A stretch of 64,000 nt of DNA from Parasponia andersonii. Lineage: Eukaryota; Streptophyta; Magnoliopsida; Rosales; Cannabaceae. The number at the start of each line of letters is the position of its first letter. Within the stretch, counting starts at the first letter, position 1. The position numbers and the translations under genes were made by a program. The stretch spans positions 248,275 through 312,274 of the forward strand of contig JXTB01000259.1 of the NCBI GenBank assembly GCA_002914805.1. Reading direction: 5' to 3'. The notes beneath the pieces are model-generated. The model was not told the origin of the DNA, made no database searches, and saw only the letters and a list, made by a program, of their open reading frames with translations. Shown here piece after piece: positions 23,236 through 33,173 of this stretch.

Positions 23236-23483
23236 GCTAAATCATCCAATACCTTAACCAATCCTCAATGAGGAATAGCACTATCAAGCTAAGGACATTA
23301 AATAAGCACTATCTGAGAGGGACAATGAGAGCCCAACTAGAAGAGTCAAGGTGAATGTTGAACGACTTAAGGAGTACCTAGGAGGAAAGCTTAATTGAGC
23401 TAAATCATCCAATACCTTAACCAATCCTCAATGAGGAATAGCACTATCAATCTAAGGACATTAAATAAGCACTATCTGAGAGG
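23158..23483 (+). repeat. 163-bp tandem duplication
   Basis: GACAATGAGAGCCCAACTAG starts at 23158 and again at 23321; the two units are nearly identical. It duplicates the end of the integrase remnant and the following sequence. The high similarity contrasts with the decayed host element, so it is later than the insertion. Confidence 0.9.
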
Positions 23484-23619
23484 GAACTGGAGCTTGGGAT
23501 GTTAATAAAGAGGGAAGCACTCTTTCAAGTTCTCTTATTGTGATTGTGTTGAAGGCAAAGTGATGAAGGTGTTGGTGGAAGGGCTAGATTGCAAAGAAAT
23601 TGAAAAATTTACTGTCATT

Positions 23620-23965
23620 TTGGTGCCTCAAGAGCTCAATTTAGCACTCTAGCGCCACTTTAGGGCATCACAAACAAAAATTTGGCATTCTAGCGCCATG
23701 AAATGGTGCTATAATGCCAAATTTTGCTATTACCCAAGTGTTAGTGCCTCTACACTGAATTTCGTGAATTGCTCAGGCATTGGCACCCAAGGAGCTCAAA
23801 ATGGCATCTCAATGCCATTTTGGGGCATCATAATCAAAAACTTGGCACCCTAGCACCAAATACAACCACAAACACTGGCAGTGGTGCTGTGGTGCCACCA
23901 GAGGCCAAAAAAAAATGAATCTAAATTTTTTTTTTCCAAATGTTGGCACCAAGCGCCAACACCCA
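23620..23965 (+). repeat. ~160-bp diverged tandem repeat rich in GGCGCC-like words
   Basis: Unit starts TTGGTGCCTCAAGAGCTC (23620), TTGGCACCCAAGGAGCTC (23780) and partly near 23942 (TTGGCACCAAGCGCC). Each contains several copies of TAGCGCCA/TGGTGC/ATGCC words. It lies in the 3' untranslated part of element G, a place where Athila/Tat elements often carry tandem repeats. Confidence 0.7.
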
Positions 23966-24137
23966 AAAAAATAATTAAAAAAATTCCCTTGTTAGGCATT
24001 AGCACTGCCACCACTGTTAGCTAAAAGTGACCAGCTGAACAACCACTATACCTTAGAGGTTGACTAAGCAGTCTTTGATCAAGCAGGTGCTTATTCCTTC
24101 TTATTATTTCATTTTTAGTGTATTAAGGACAATGCAC

Positions 24138-24156
24138 ACTTTAAGTTTAGGGGGAG
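24138..24156 (+). other. Inner polypurine-like tract of element G
   Basis: ACTTTAAGTTTAGGGGGAGT, the AAGTTTGGGGG-type motif typical of Athila/Tat, about 1.2 kb before the LTR. A second tract abuts the LTR itself. Confidence 0.65.
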
Positions 24157-25379
24157 TTTCTAGTGCTTATCTAATTTATCTCCGAGAGTATTTTAATTGG
24201 GTAAACTTTAGATTATTTCCCTTTGTTTTGTTTCAGTGTCTTTCTTTTTTTCTTAGTATATGTTTATCTATTATTTAGTTGTTTAGTTATGTATTATTTG
24301 GAGCTTTTGTCGGAGGTTAATTGTCAATGATATGATTGAGTATATAATAACTCTTTCGAAACAATTAGTATCATACTATTTGTGTGCTTAAATCTTTTGT
24401 GGTTTTTCTTTGTGAACTACTCTTGAACACATTTTGCACGTAATTATGAGTAGTTAGTCTTGAATTGCTTAGAGTAGTTTTAAGCATGTGGCCTAGAAAA
24501 ATATTTAGTCTCTTGTCTTTTTAGAATCGGTTTAGTTGTCAATCGAGGCCAAATCCTAGATAACATGAAAATCGAACAAATGATGTAGGCCATTTTGGAC
24601 TGGTTGAGCCTTTCAAGTCTACCAATTATATGTAATATCCATAGTCTTCTATATAAAGCTAATTCTCAACCTTTTCATTTTGTAAGCCTTATAACCTCTC
24701 CTCGGCAATAAATAATTTCCCAAATTACCTCATTTTATGCTACAGATGCATGGAAGTAAATTTTGAACTTATAGTGAAGTGTGAATGGTTTACAAAGAAC
24801 GAAAAAGGGAAGTCTTTAAAGGGAAGAAGTTCAACTACCTTAAATTGGTAGTTGATTGAAAAAAATGTAAAAATAAAAAGGGGTCAAAAACTAAGTTTGG
24901 GGAAAATAGTTCTGGTATGCTTGAGAGAATTATATTCATTAAGGAAAAAGGGCATCCATGGTATGAATAAGCCTAAATGATACCATTCCATCTACCTATA
25001 CCTGAGCCTTGCATTACAAGTCGATTAAAGGCCTATTAATTTTCAACTTAGTGTTATTTTATGTTAGTGGAGATTGACATGAAAAGCAGGCTTATGAGAT
25101 GACTGCTTTACTCTTATTGAGACACTTTTAAGTGTGTCCTAAATCTGCATAAAGCAATCTGAGTCTGAAGGGCTAAATGTAAGCAACTACTACCCACACG
25201 GTAAGAGTTGATAATAAAGCCAAGCTACTAGTAGAATTGAAATTCTATACTATTGTGATGCTTTAAGGTTCCTTTGAGTTATATATCTTTTGGAAAGTGT
25301 TGAGACAAGGCTAACCCCATTCAAAAGCTTTGTTTATTTGTTCTTTTCGTTGTTTTAGCTCGAGAATGAGCTTTAACTT
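24157..25379 (+). other. 3' untranslated region of element G
   Basis: Non-coding stretch between the inner tract and the terminal polypurine tract. No gene seen; only short frames without motifs. Athila elements may carry an extra ORF in this zone, but none is recognisable here. Confidence 0.5.
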
Positions 25380-25394
25380 AAGTTTGAGGGAATT
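25380..25394 (+). other. Terminal polypurine tract of element G
   Basis: AAGTTTGAGGGAATT immediately before the 3' LTR start TGATAAGTGTA at 25395. Confidence 0.8.
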
Positions 25395-26712
25395 TGATAA
25401 GTGTATTTTGCACTTATCATTACTATCCTTTTAAGCTTAAGAATTGCTCGTCTTTGGGCACGTTTTATTTGCTTTTTTGTTTTTGATGCATATTTCAGGT
25501 GAGACATCCTTGAGCGAAGAATGTTATTTTTGTTGGAAATATGCCCTATAAAGTAATTTCTTTGTTTGACATTTGAAATAATGTTTATTGGATCTAAGTT
25601 TTATCTATTTGTTGTCAATAAATTCTACATTATACCCTAATTATATACAAGCAATGTTTATGTTTTTTATGTTGCAAACATCTAAAAATTTTCATGACTG
25701 ATAATGAGTAATAATGAATTGTTCATGTGAAGTGTTCATATGTGAGAGACTAAATTTTTTATTTCATTATGTTTAAATAAAGAGTTCATATTCTGCAAAT
25801 AAAGATGGAATACCTTATTTTGCCATAGAATATAATATTGTTTATTTCAACAGGATTGATGACGTCTCTAATAATCAAAGTGTCTGACTTCAGATAGAAA
25901 CATTAGTGCATTATAAGAAAGATATAAGTGCATTGAACTGGACAAAATGAAAATAAAATCTGAGGTTAAATATCATAACTCAATATTCTATTTTTCACTA
26001 ATCTAGCACTATTATAAGATTGCCTTAATCTTGGTGGTTGTCAGACTTACTTTCATGAGTATCATCTTTTTGACTTACCAAAAGACTAGTTCTGATTATA
26101 TGGTTCGAATTATGATATCTTGAAAGATAAGATTTGTGAATTGATGAGAACATCCTAATGATTTAGACACTATGCATACAATGTCGCATTGAGTTTTTTC
26201 AAGGATTTGGATAATAAAACTAGATACCAGGTATTCACTTTGTGATTCTAACTATTTTTTGTATAGATAGTTACAAACACTGTTATCAAATATTATCTAT
26301 TAGATGAAAAATGACTACTCAAATGTAAAAATATACTAGAGGGGTAATACGGTAATTTTACCTCACTAGTATAATATTGTATCTGGGGTATATTTGTAGG
26401 TATAGTATATGCTAAATGGATCAAGTTAATTAAAATATTAATTAAGCTTAAAAAAAATATGACATTTAGTCTAAGAGTGCAATATTAGGCTTATAGTAGA
26501 GTGCTCCAATATTAATGGACAAGACCTAACCATAATTAAAAGTTAATTATGATTGTAGATAGTTGGCCTATTGGAGCTTAGACTACTTGGATCTATAAGC
26601 TCCCCTATCTAGCTTACACATAGCCTAATAACTAATTGAATGATCAGTTGAACCCAATGAGCTCATTAGGGTTTACATCTCCCTAATACTAAAGAGAAAA
26701 GTTCTCCTAAAC

Positions 26713-26721
26713 CTTTATATA
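26713..26721 (+). promoter_or_regulatory. TATA box of the Copia LTR
   Basis: TTTATATAG followed ~45 bp later by a (GA)-rich leader; the same arrangement is seen in the copy at 31561. Confidence 0.45.
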
Positions 26722-26765
26722 GTAGCCACACACCTACTACATGCACAGTAACTGTGCTTTTCATG

Positions 26766-26806
26766 TGAGAGAGAGAGAGAAAAAGAGAAAGTGAGAGAGA
26801 ACCGAG
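26766..26806 (+). repeat. GA-rich microsatellite in LTR leader
   Basis: GAGAGAGAGAGA-type purine run with interruptions; a shorter related run lies at about 32800-32830 in the sister LTR. Confidence 0.8.
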
Positions 26807-27170
26807 TCGCCATAGGAGAAATCTTGTATTCTTTCATGGTTGCCTAGGGAGAGATACTCATGACCATAGACGTGTAATCAAGGAGAAGGAAGAACGTCTT
26901 CCGGATTATCTGCTCATCTCTTATTAGGAATTAAGAAGGTATCTGTACACTAGATCATTCAACAGACTCTCAAGAATAGACAGGAAGGCTCAATGGTTGT
27001 GAAGTACTTCTAGGTTTTATCTAAACTAAGATCAATAAATTGATTTATGTTAGATCAACGATCCTATATTATGTTTTGTGAAGTTTAAAGAAAAATTTGA
27101 ATATTCCCGTTCTGCTGTGTTCTTAATTTATTTACAAAACTGCAGAAATCATTTTTTAGAATTTCCAAAC

Positions 27171-27341
27171 TTTTATTTGTTGGCTCTTTTCAATGAATCC
27201 TTTTGCCTGTACTTTTTAGATACAATCATTAAAATTACTATTCAAAATAGCTATCTTGATGTCTATTTACTATATCTCATAATCCAGAGATACAACTGTG
27301 GAGAAAAGAGTATATTAATAGACTCGATCATAACAACAGAA
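27171..27341. other. Unassigned AT-rich sequence
   Basis: Lies between the Copia LTR and the SIRE-type LTR and continues at 28682-28804. It does not match the part of the G LTR expected here. Nothing recognisable. Confidence 0.4.
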
Positions 27342-28681
27342 TGTTTGCTTATGCTTTGTATCATCAATCATACTCTCATCTTTTGAAGTTAACAAACATA
27401 TGATTAAGAACTAATAATCTACTTGAGTGTGTAGTAAGCTAAATTGAAAGGACCATAAGACATTTAAGATGGATTATAGAAAAGAACTTGAAGACAAAGT
27501 TCAAGAATACAAGACTTAGACTAGCAAAGGTTAAATATTTAGTTCTGGTATTTGAATATATGTTTATACATAATATGATCTTAATGGCTCAAATTTTTCA
27601 TAAAATTGGAAATTTTCAAAGTAACACTGTTAAACTTGTTTATCTCAAATTAAAGTATGAAGTTTACTTTATGCAAGCTTTAAATTAATTTATGAATTTC
27701 TATAGTTTCTATATTACATAAAAATTCAATTTATGAAGTCACATTTTGAAAATAGTCGAAAAAGACTTGAAATAAAAATCAAATATTGCTCTCGGGTATT
27801 TCGGTATACTGGTTCCTACCTTCGGTCAACCGATTCCTTGGCGAATTTTTAGCAATTTCTAGATTCGACAGTTAGAACCATACTACCAATGGCTAGTATT
27901 TTTGGCCGATCAAAAATGCACTTTCAGTCTATCAAAAATAACAAATTGTCTGTTAAATGGTCTAAAATGGTTAGTTTTCATTCAAGTCTATAAATAGAAG
28001 TTTTTTTAATACTTGAAACAAATTTTGAACATTCTTACATTTCTTTAATCATACTTTAAATTTTTTTAAATCATCTTTTGTGATTCAAACTTTTAAATCT
28101 ACTTTTTCACAAAAATTAGTTGAGCCAAACTAGATCATATCTTGTGTTCTCATTTATTCTGTCTACGCTTACGTTGTATCTATCCTCTTCTTAAGAGAGA
28201 TTCTAGTTGAGTGTATCAATAAATAAAAACCAAAGTTGTATTTGTGAGGTGAGGTTGACAGTGAATTCATAAACAACCCGGTTTAGATGAGATTAGTACG
28301 AGAGTCTAAACAATTCATGTTAGGCATAATAAACCGGATTCAAGACTATTATAAAGGCATGAGTGTGCCTAAAGGGAAATCACTCATTGTGTAAAAGGGT
28401 CGGTCAAATCTATTCTCTTGATAAGATAGTGGAATGCTCGAAGCGGGTTACCAAGAGCCGGGGACTTAGGCAAACCATCGTGTCTATTGAATCTCGTAAA
28501 AATAGTGTTTGTATTTCTCTATCCTTACCTCTTTAATTTATTTACCTTGAGCTTATGCATACTATTTAGCTCTTTTTACTTGATATTGTTGTCACTTGCA
28601 TTTGCTTATCAAAAAACGGTTGCAAAAGTTTCTAAAATCCAATTCACCCATTTTCTTGGGTTAGCTAATCTTGGACTAACA
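27342..28681 (+). mobile_element. SIRE/Maximus-type Copia solo LTR (1.34 kb)
   Basis: Flanked by CAGAA (27337-27341) and TAGAA (28682-28686). Starts TGTTTGCTTATGC and ends TGGACTAACA. The 3' part carries features typical of SIRE/Maximus LTRs: GCGGGTTACCAAGAGCCGGG near 28445, ACCATCGTG, and CCAATTCACCC...CTTGGG near 28640-28660. No internal sequence adjoins, so a solo LTR. Confidence 0.8.
27987..27996 (+). promoter_or_regulatory. TATA box of the SIRE-type LTR
   Basis: GTCTATAAATAGAAG, a canonical plant TATA box in mid-LTR. Confidence 0.6.
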
Positions 28682-29408
28682 TAGAATACTCATTATATCT
28701 GTATATAATCTTTTGCAACTATCTTACCTTGAAACTCTTTATGTTCTCATCTATTCCTCTGTTTCTCTTATAGACTAATTTATACCTAAAAAGTTTTATC
28801 CTTCCAGATGGATCTATAAGAATATACCTATGTGACTTCTGCAATCTTTGAGTGAGAATTACCAAACTTAATGAATCTAGTCAATGTATATTAGGAGTAA
28901 TATATTAGCTTGTCTAGATTTTTTCACTTATGTCTTGAAAAGAAGTTTATAAATACATTAGGATTCTTGGTTGTCAACTTTAAATGGATAATTGAACCAT
29001 AAGGAAAACTAGTAGTTGAAGTTAGAGGGTAGATTGCATCCCTAGGTTCCTTATTATTGTTTTGAGAATTATCTTTGGTTGCTTTTTAACTCCTTCATTT
29101 TACTTTATTATTTACTTTTCAATTCTTGCTCAAAATAATCAATTATAATTGTTTGGATAAATTAGGAACTAGTTTTAGTTAGTGGTTACTAATTGTTAAT
29201 CAGGTACTCTCCATGTGATCTACACTCTCTTACTTACTATATTACTTGTTGCGACCTATATACTTACAGTTTGTGTGTTAAAAATGGCCCAACACTAATC
29301 GATTGACCATCTCCAAGTACCACGCAAAATATACCTAAAAATGAAGAATTTAAAATGAAATAAATACTAAGTTACTTACTGTAGATGTTAATAATAATAA
29401 TGTAAAAT

Positions 29409-29436
29409 GCCAATTCCCCTAAAATGGTGCCAAAAG
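29409..29436 (-). other. Primer-binding site of unit H2
   Basis: Minus strand TTTTGGCACCATTTTAGGGG, an Athila/Tat-type TTTTGGCGCCATTGCCGGGG derivative, two bases from the LTR edge. Confidence 0.75.
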
Positions 29437-29438
29437 TA

Positions 29439-30682
29439 TGTTACATTAATACATATACATATAATAATCGCAAGTACACAGGTTGGGAACATATAATAAA
29501 CTAATAAGAGAGTTGTCATTTCCACTAGGAATTGGATGTTAAAATTACCGTTAAGTACCAAAATTATTGTGACCTAACTTTATCAAGGTAACAAAACTTA
29601 ATCAATTTAAAATTAAACAAATACAAATATCAATAGAAATATATTAGCAATATATAGAAACTTCTATATATTAATGTACTAAGGGATAGATTTCACCTAG
29701 CTATCAACTGTCTTTGGATTACTAATTGCCTTTTAATCAGTTATTCCTAGTTTATAAGCTAAGAACATGATATTATTTCTACTCCCTCTCGAGTACCGGG
29801 TTAAATTATTCTCAAATTTCGGTTCAGATATCTCTATTTTGAATTTAGAAACTAAGAATTCATTATATCTAAGTTTCAAAGGAGTTATACACTCTCTTGA
29901 ATGTTATATATTCATATATTATATTATCCTATGGTCACATCTAAAATTTCCTCTCTCAAGTATCAATTCTAGGCATCAGCTCATCCAACTAATTTTTCAA
30001 GAAGCAATAAGCAAAGAATAACATAAATAAATTCTAGAAAATATCGAAGAAACAAATTGGAAATCAAGACATAAAGCCAATTATAAGCTACATCATTCCC
30101 CTAGCATATAAGAATTAGTTCAATCTAGGAGAATATATTACTAATCTCAACAAAAAATTCATAATTATAAATGTATTCATAAATTAAGCATAATATAAAT
30201 TTTAATAGAAATTAGGGTAAGAAAGAGGAAGAGAATACTCTTTTGTGAAGATAAACTTCAAGCTCTTTTCTCTCTAGAATTTTCTGAGCTTTAATGTGAG
30301 CTTCTTATCAACCTCTCCACACTTTGCCTCTTCCATCTCTAGGGTTTTTAATCCTAAAATTCCCTCAAATATCATGGAAAAATTGTTCCATCAAAAATGA
30401 TCCAAGGACACAAAATGATCCAAGCTTCTCATTTGAGGGACGCGTAGTCGTGTAACACAGCTACACATAATGGGTGACTCAACATTGCAACCACCTCTTG
30501 TTTTTAGGCTGCGTTTGAACTGAGAATATCTCCCTCTTTATGCCATAAATATACTGAATCTTCTTTTCTTATTTTTCTACTATGAAACATAAAAATACGA
30601 ATAAACTAAAAAAAAAATCTATTGAGAAAGCACAATTAGTTGAACTGAAAGATACTTGATTTATGAGTTAAATATTCACTCA
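29439..30682 (-). repeat. 5' LTR of unit H2 (1.24 kb)
   Basis: Minus strand starts TGAGTGAATATTTAAC at 30682 and ends TTAATGTAACA at 29439. Uninterrupted counterpart of the shared LTR at 13531-17508. The 84-aa frame 29767-30021 has no counterpart there. Confidence 0.75.
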
Positions 30683-31167
30683 TTAATATCAATGAGTTTT
30701 CTACAAAGGACATATGAACTTTTGATAATACTTGGACTTTTGTGTCACTTTTGATTATGCAATATGTAAACCTTTTGAGAGTACAATTATATGTAGCTCC
30801 TTATTATTAGAATATTATTTTAATCTTTATGGTATAAATGAAAGGTACTTTATTAGTATTAATTTGTGGATTTCCTTATTTGTAGCATTATTTAAATGCT
30901 TCAAAAATTTCTCTAATGGAATATTACATATTTATATACTTGAAAGTATTAAATTATAGCTCTAATTGAACATAAAACCATAATTCAAAATAATATTAAA
31001 TATTAATAATGTTACAAAAAAATCTATAGAAGCAACTCTACAATGGGCAAAGAAATCTTATAAAATAGTTCCATGACATTAGCCTATATATGTATTTTAC
31101 AACATTTATAAAATGCTATTAGTAACTTTAACTGTGTTCCTTGAATGCTATGGAAGAATTTATACAA
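30683..31167. other. Unassigned AT-rich sequence
   Basis: Contains a 75-aa frame (30732-30959) with no recognisable motif and AT-biased composition. Nothing else seen. Confidence 0.4.
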
Positions 31168-31374
31168 CACTACAAAAATTTTATAATAGGAGGTGTCTTT
31201 AATAGTATGGGTTGTCTTAGCATACGCCTAAATGCTATAAAAACTCTTTCATAACGTTCTTCACCTGCTATATTCAGGTATATCCTTAAATATCTTCAGA
31301 GAATTATGAATTATATGCTTATTTATTCTACAGAAAGATTTGACATTTGTCAGATTTATTAATTCAGATGTTCA
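31168..31374 (+). mobile_element. CACTA-like transposon end
   Basis: CACTACAAAAATTTTATAAT has the CACTACAARAAA form of En/Spm termini. It is followed by short repeats resembling subterminal motifs (ACGCCTAAATGCTATAAAAA near 31220; related ATGCTAT words at 31110 and 31146). The opposite TTTTTGTAGTG end was not found in the window, and a Copia tail replaces the sequence to the right. Moderate call from the terminal motif alone. Confidence 0.4.
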
Positions 31375-33173
31375 ATCTAAAAATATACTCCAGAGATCAA
31401 TCTCTTGTTTTGTGTTAACACTATTAGGGAGTCATTATAGTGATTAAGGAAATCTGTGTAGAAAAACCTTGTTAATCTATTTAGCAAATCTGTGACAATC
31501 ATCTAGGAAGAATGGGACTGCATGATATATCGCATCTCTTTTAAAGAGCAAATAGGAGATTATTGGGGATTTGCCCTAGAAAACATGTTCTCCATTAGGT
31601 ATTTTCAATAATGTTTATTGGATTTATGTATTAATTATTTATTATTAATAAACTCAATATATATGTGATTCATATTTTCTATTATACAAACTTTAAAAAG
31701 TTTTCATAACTAAAAATGAGTAATAAAGAATTGTTTGTGTGAAGTGTTCAGATCTAGGAGACTAAATTCTTTATTTCATTATGTCTAAATAAAGAGTTCG
31801 CATTTTGTAAATAAGGATGAAATACTTTATTTTTTCACAGAATTTAGAGTTGTCTATTTCAATTAGATTGATGAAACCTCAAATCATTGATGTGTGAGAC
31901 TTAGAATAGAAGTACTAGTACATTATGAGAAAGTTACAAGTACATTGAACTCGACTAAGAAAAAATAGAATATGAGGTTAAATGTGGTAACTCAATGTTC
32001 TATCTTTCATAAATCTAGCCCTATTGTAAGATTACTTTAATCCTAGTGATTATTGGCCTTACTTTTATGAGTTTTATCTTTTTGACTTACTAAAGAACTA
32101 GTTCTGATTAGCTGATTTGAAGTCTGGTATCTTGGAAGATAGATTTGTGAATTGATGAAAACACACTTCATGATTTGGACACCATGCATATAACGTCACT
32201 TTGAGTTTTTTTTCATGAACTTGGATAGAAAAAAATTGGGAGTCCGACATTTACTTTGTGATTTTGGTTGTGTTTGTATCGATAGTTATAAACACCATAG
32301 TCAATCATTATCTATTAGATGAAAAATAACAACACAAAGGTAAACATATGTTAGAAGGATAATATGATAATTTCACATCACTAGTACAACAATGCATCAA
32401 AGATATATCTATAGGTATAGTATATGCTAAATGGATTAAGTTAATTAATGCGATTAATCAACTTCACATAAAATATATAATATTAAGTTTAAGAGTTTAA
32501 TATTGGGCCTACAGTGGAGTGCCATAATATTAATAGATAAGGCTTAGTCATAATTAACTAGTCATAATCAAGAGTTAATTATGACTATGCATAGTTGGCT
32601 GTTGGAGCTTAGATTACTTGGATCCATAAGATACCCTGTCTAGCTCACATATAGCCCATAACTAGTTAAGTGATTAGTTGAGCACAACAGGCCAAATGGG
32701 GCATACACTTTCTAATATTTAAGAGAAAATGTCTCTTAAGCCTTTCTAGATATGTCACATGCCACTCACAATCACAAAGAATTTGATTTTTGAAAATTAG
32801 AGGGAAAAGAGAGAGAAAGAATGAGAGAGTAAGCCCCAGTTGGAGAAATCTCAAGCTCATTCATGGCAGCCGATATAGAGATACCCATAGTTGTAGACAT
32901 GTAGTCAAGTAGAAGGAAGAACGTCTTCCAAATCATTTCGCTCACTTTTTATTAGGAATCAAGAAAGTGCCCACACATCAGGTCATTCAACAAGCTCGAA
33001 ATAATAGATAGGAAGTCTCAATGGTTATGAAGTGCTTCTAAATTTTATCCAAACCAATATATATAAATTTATTTATATTAGACCAATAGTCCTATGTTTT
33101 TTTACAAAATTATGGTAATCGTTTTCTTTAAAATCATTTTTTCGAAATCACTTTTTGGAATGTCCAGCATCAT
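31375..33173 (+). mobile_element. Copia element 3' end: RNase H tail, polypurine tract and 3' LTR
   Basis: 31375-31549 retains a faint Copia RNase H C-terminus (KNLVNLFSKSVTII, compare family EKNLADPLTKSL). AAATAGGAGAT (31550-31560) is a Copia polypurine tract of the GTGGGAGAT kind, and the LTR starts directly after it (TATTGGGGATTTGCCC, originally TGTTGGGG). The LTR ends GGAATGTCCAGCA at about 33173 and is there fused to a Tekay-like LTR. Sister of the LTR at 25531. Confidence 0.65.

Larger units (their letters stand above)
25531..27170 (+). mobile_element. Copia-type LTR inserted in element G's 3' LTR
   Basis: Starts TGTTGGAAATATGCCC and ends near TTTCCAAAC. It matches the LTR at 31561-33173 along its length: TAAATAAAGAGTTC, the TCTGACTTCAGAT block, 'TGTGAATTGATGA', 'GGTATAGTATATGCTAAATGGAT', 'AGAAGGAAGAACGTCTTCC', 'AGTACTTCTAG'. 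No primer site follows, so a solo or remnant LTR. The 102-aa frame at 27078-27386 crosses its end and is not a gene. Confidence 0.7.
19091..29294 (+). mobile_element. Athila-like Ty3/gypsy element G, inserted in unit H2
   Basis: Both LTRs begin TGATAAGTGTA and end GCCCAACA. The 5' LTR is 19091-20511; the 3' LTR starts at 25395 and ends at 29294, interrupted by two other elements. The flanks CTTGT (19086-19090) and CTAAT (29295-29299) are the decayed 5-bp duplication, confirmed because unit H1 preserves the unbroken site (GATGACTTGTCGATCTACC near 13381). Recognisable parts are primer site, gag, protease, integrase C-terminus, an inner and a terminal polypurine tract. RT and RNase H are not recognised. 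The element is broken in many places. The first ~130 bases of the two LTRs differ at about one base in eight by eye, so the insertion is old. Confidence 0.85.
25395..29294 (+). repeat. 3' LTR of element G, interrupted
   Basis: 25395-25530 matches the start of the 5' LTR and ~28805-29294 matches its last ~500 bp (TATGTGACTT, GTCAATGTATATTAGGAGTAA, end GGCCCAACA). Between them lie a Copia LTR, a SIRE-type LTR and ~300 bp of unassigned sequence. Confidence 0.8.
17509..30682 (-). mobile_element. Athila/Tat-like unit H2 with both LTRs, interrupted
   Basis: Internal region is 17509-19090 continued at 29295-29438, only about 1.7 kb once the element at 19091-29294 is subtracted. The 5' LTR (29439-30682) lies to the right, the 3' LTR is the shared LTR to the left. 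Minus-strand gag-like text can be read, e.g. PPFIKAHVYDNPSWPKPPPP near 18360-18430. No protease, RT or integrase seen, so it was probably a non-autonomous gag-bearing unit even before its decay. Confidence 0.6.

Noticed and set aside
23158-23483. CRISPR-like or satellite array
   Set aside because: Just two long adjacent units with no spacers; a simple tandem duplication. The same applies to 38186-38580 and 51720-51887.
24157-25379. Envelope-like ORF expected in some Athila elements
   Set aside because: No long frame, signal peptide or membrane pattern is recognisable in this stretch.
27078-27386. 102-aa hydrophobic-looking frame as a small membrane protein
   Set aside because: Crosses the end of a Copia LTR into unassigned sequence and the SIRE-type LTR; AT-rich composition explains the F/L/I/Y content.
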